A stretch of 11,758 nt of DNA, from the NCBI RefSeq assembly GCF_000611645.1, contig NW_014013440.1, forward strand, positions 23,923-35,680, written 5' to 3'. Shown in pieces: positions 9,984 to 11,758 of the stretch. The stretch comes from Monoraphidium neglectum. Its lineage: Eukaryota; Chlorophyta; Chlorophyceae; Sphaeropleales; Selenastraceae. The translations under genes were made by a program, and so were the position numbers. Numbering within the stretch: the stretch's first letter is position 1; each line of letters opens with the position of its first letter. Under the pieces are notes generated by a model. That model saw only the letters and a list, made by a program, of their open reading frames with translations. It was not told the DNA's origin and did not search any database.

Positions 9984-11758
9984 ATGGGACAGACACATAG
10001 CTTAGTAGAGTCGGGAGTCGCCGGAGTGCACGACAGCAGCGCGGGCGGTGCCCCGGCTGCCAAGCTGCATGCTGGACGGGTCTCGCGCAGGAAGCATCAC
10101 CAGCACGATGTCGCAGCGCCAGCGACGCCGGTCCTGGCGCCCACTGCACATGCAGCGCTCTTCGAGTCTCTTGTGGACTCACCAACAACTCCAGAGCTAG
10201 ACAACATACTGACCCTCGTCATGGGGATTTTTGCCGTGCGGACCGCGGTCATGGCCCTGTTTGATGAGAGGCGGGTGCGTGCGTGCTGGCACGCATGAGC
10301 ATAGGCGAGCAGCGGAGCCCGTGGCTACTGCCACACTTGTCAGACCATGCTGTACTGTGACTTTTCGCGGGTTGCTCGCCGCCGTGTTGCAAATCCTTAT
10401 GTTGCTGGTCACCTGCCCCACCATCAGTCATTTGCATTAAAACGGCCTGCGCATCGTCGCCGCTTGAAACACAGATCTGGACGAAAACCAGCGCTGGTTT
10501 GCAGGTCTGTCGGACATGGCACTAAGTTGTGTTGCATGCAGAGCTCTGGAGAGCGGCTCAGGCGGACTCCCGCAGCCTCACGTGATTTTTCAATCGAAGC
10601 GCGCTGCTTGCCGCCCGCTGCCTTGGCCCCTCCCTGCCTGGTCCCTGTGGCTCGCGGGAAGGCCGCCTCTCCTGCATCGCCGGCCGCCGCAGCCGCCTGC
10701 ACCCCTCTCATCCCCGATCACATTGCAGGGCGGTGGCGGCAGCTGGCACAAGAGCATATGCGCATGGTTGTCCTGCAGCGGCGCGGCGGGGGCGCCGCTG
10801 GTCGTTCCCAACGCGCGAGACGATGCCAGGTGTGGACGGCCGTGGCGCCCCGTGGCTGCCCGCATGATGCGGGCGTGCCGGATGGCCGGCTGGGTTGCGG
10901 GCAGGGCCCCTTCGACCCGTGTGCACCAGGCAGCAGGCCCAGACCGTCTGCAACGCCTCAGGGCGTCGCGAAACGCCTCCCTCGCGCTCCCACAGGTTCG
11001 CGGGCTGCCCTTGCGTCAAGGCGGGAACGGTCGCGTTTTTTGCAGGTGATTGGGCGTGTGGGGCAGCGCGTTCTGCACCGAGGCCGGCGCCATCCTGGTG
11101 TGGACCGAGGGCCAGAGGAGGCGCCGCAATTCGCGCAGCAACTCATCGCTCTCCCGCCCTGAGCAGGCAGCGAGTAGGTTGGTGTACGTGCGCCCCAACG
11201 CATCAACACGCCACATAGTTATCCTAGCATCAAGAGGCAGCGCGGCGCGACCGCGCTTGATCTGCTGCTCTTGTGCAGGCACCCCATTGATCGCCCCGGA
11301 CGGCAGGTTGTTGGGCGTGCTCTGCTGCGCCGACCCCGCGGCCCGCAGCCCCGGCTCCACAGACTCACAGGTGAGAACGAGGCAACAGGCTGGCACGCCG
11401 CACTGACAGAGGGACCGGCGCGACAGCCAGCCGCGGCCTGCCGCCCGTGCAGGCTTGACCGCAACCCTCCCGGCAGGACGGCGGGGCGCTTGCGCTTGTC
11501 CTCCCGCTGCTGGGCCCGCCGGCCCCTCTTGGTGCTGATCGTCGCCCGCCTCCCAAGTTGGGGGCCGTTTGCATGGTGCGCTGGCGCACTGGCTGTTCAA
11601 CTTCAACACTCCTGCGACTGTGCACCGTCACCCATCAGGTCGCCATCCTGGCAAAGTTTGCAGACGTGGTTGCCCAGAAGTTTGCAGACGCCGGCGTGCC
11701 CCTCTCGCCGCCTGCGGCGGCTGCCGACGCCCCCGCCGCCGCGGACGCCGCCCGCGCG
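9984..11758 (+). CDS. GAF-domain signalling protein, 3' partial
   Basis: N-terminal part of a signal-transduction protein with a GAF domain, a fold that usually senses small ligands or dimerises upstream of a kinase or cyclase. Exons: 9984-10274, 10475-10504, 10729-10829, 10996-11045, 11279-11370 and 11639-11758 (running off the edge). Introns are 10275-10474, 10505-10728, 10830-10995, 11046-11278 and 11371-11638, all GT-AG with matching phase; 228 codons in all. The ATG at 9984 is the first after an in-frame TGA (9930-9932). The GAF domain spans about residues 71-205: ELDNILTLVMGIF, then ALFDERRIWTKTSAGLQ across exons 1-2, WHKSICAW (113-120), PLVVPNARDDARF across exons 3-4, and FFAGTPLIAPDGRLLGVLCC across exons 4-5. 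This is the order seen in GAF domains of bacterial sensor kinases and algal relatives. The output domain lies outside the window; a protein kinase is a common partner in green algae but is not seen here. The N terminus MGQTHS fits the N-myristoylation consensus, and a basic patch, RVSRRKHH, follows at 32-39. Confidence 0.82.
10475..10504 (+). other. 30-nt microexon of the GAF gene
   Basis: Ten codons, IWTKTSAGLQ, flanked by acceptor AACACAG and donor GTCTGT. Both sides are phase 0, so the exon can be included or skipped without a frameshift. It supplies the expected segment after DERR and before WHKSICAW in the GAF fold, which is why I include it. No other stretch of the surrounding 454 nt gave a comparable fit. 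Confidence 0.75.
11654..11690 (+). repeat. 13-bp direct repeat inside GAF exon 6
   Basis: AAGTTTGCAGACG occurs at 11654-11666 and 11678-11690. The 24-bp period equals eight codons, so the protein shows KFAD twice (residues 194-197 and 202-205) in what should be the last helix of the GAF domain. Confidence 0.8.

Noticed and set aside
1..11758. Prokaryotic interpretation (operons, CRISPR, phage or IS elements)
   Set aside because: Proteins are recovered only by splicing GT-AG introns. There are no Shine-Dalgarno-led gene chains, spacer arrays, transposases or terminal inverted repeats.

Overview
The window looks like nuclear DNA from a GC-rich green alga (core Chlorophyta; Chlorella/Chlamydomonas-like). 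Coding is split by short spliceosomal introns (114 to 305 nt) with GTG-type donors (GTGAGG, GTGCGT, GTGGGT) and CAG or TAG acceptors. The exons are rich in Ala, Gly and Pro, there is a poly-Gln insert, and no bacterial operon structure is visible. Taxonomy is inferred from style; no marker gene fixes the genus.

Three genes could be rebuilt exon by exon. (1) Positions 1-2044, minus strand: an F-box plus WD40-repeat protein, the architecture of an SCF ubiquitin-ligase substrate receptor. Four exons are in the window and its 3' end lies beyond the left edge. (2) Positions 4616-8268, minus strand: a four-exon gene for a large (~960 aa) predicted membrane protein with two N-terminal transmembrane helices and no family I can name. 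(3) Positions 9984-11758, plus strand: the 5' part of a GAF-domain signalling protein in six small exons, one only 30 nt, cut by the right edge. Its N terminus matches the N-myristoylation consensus.

Between genes 1 and 2 lies about 2.6 kb without a convincing gene. It should hold the promoter of gene 1 and the 3' UTR of gene 2. Genes 2 and 3 are divergent and share about 1.7 kb of less GC-rich, gene-free sequence that must hold both promoters. Short upstream ORFs precede both start codons.

The three genes do not form an obvious pathway. A ubiquitin-ligase adaptor, an orphan membrane protein and a GAF sensor side by side look like ordinary chromosomal neighbours in a compact algal genome. 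I found no mobile element, CRISPR array, RNA gene or clearly novel multi-gene system. The most interesting items are the orphan membrane protein, the GAF protein's possible lipid anchor and its in-frame microexon. All splice sites were inferred from sequence, reading-frame phase and protein-family continuity, without transcript data.
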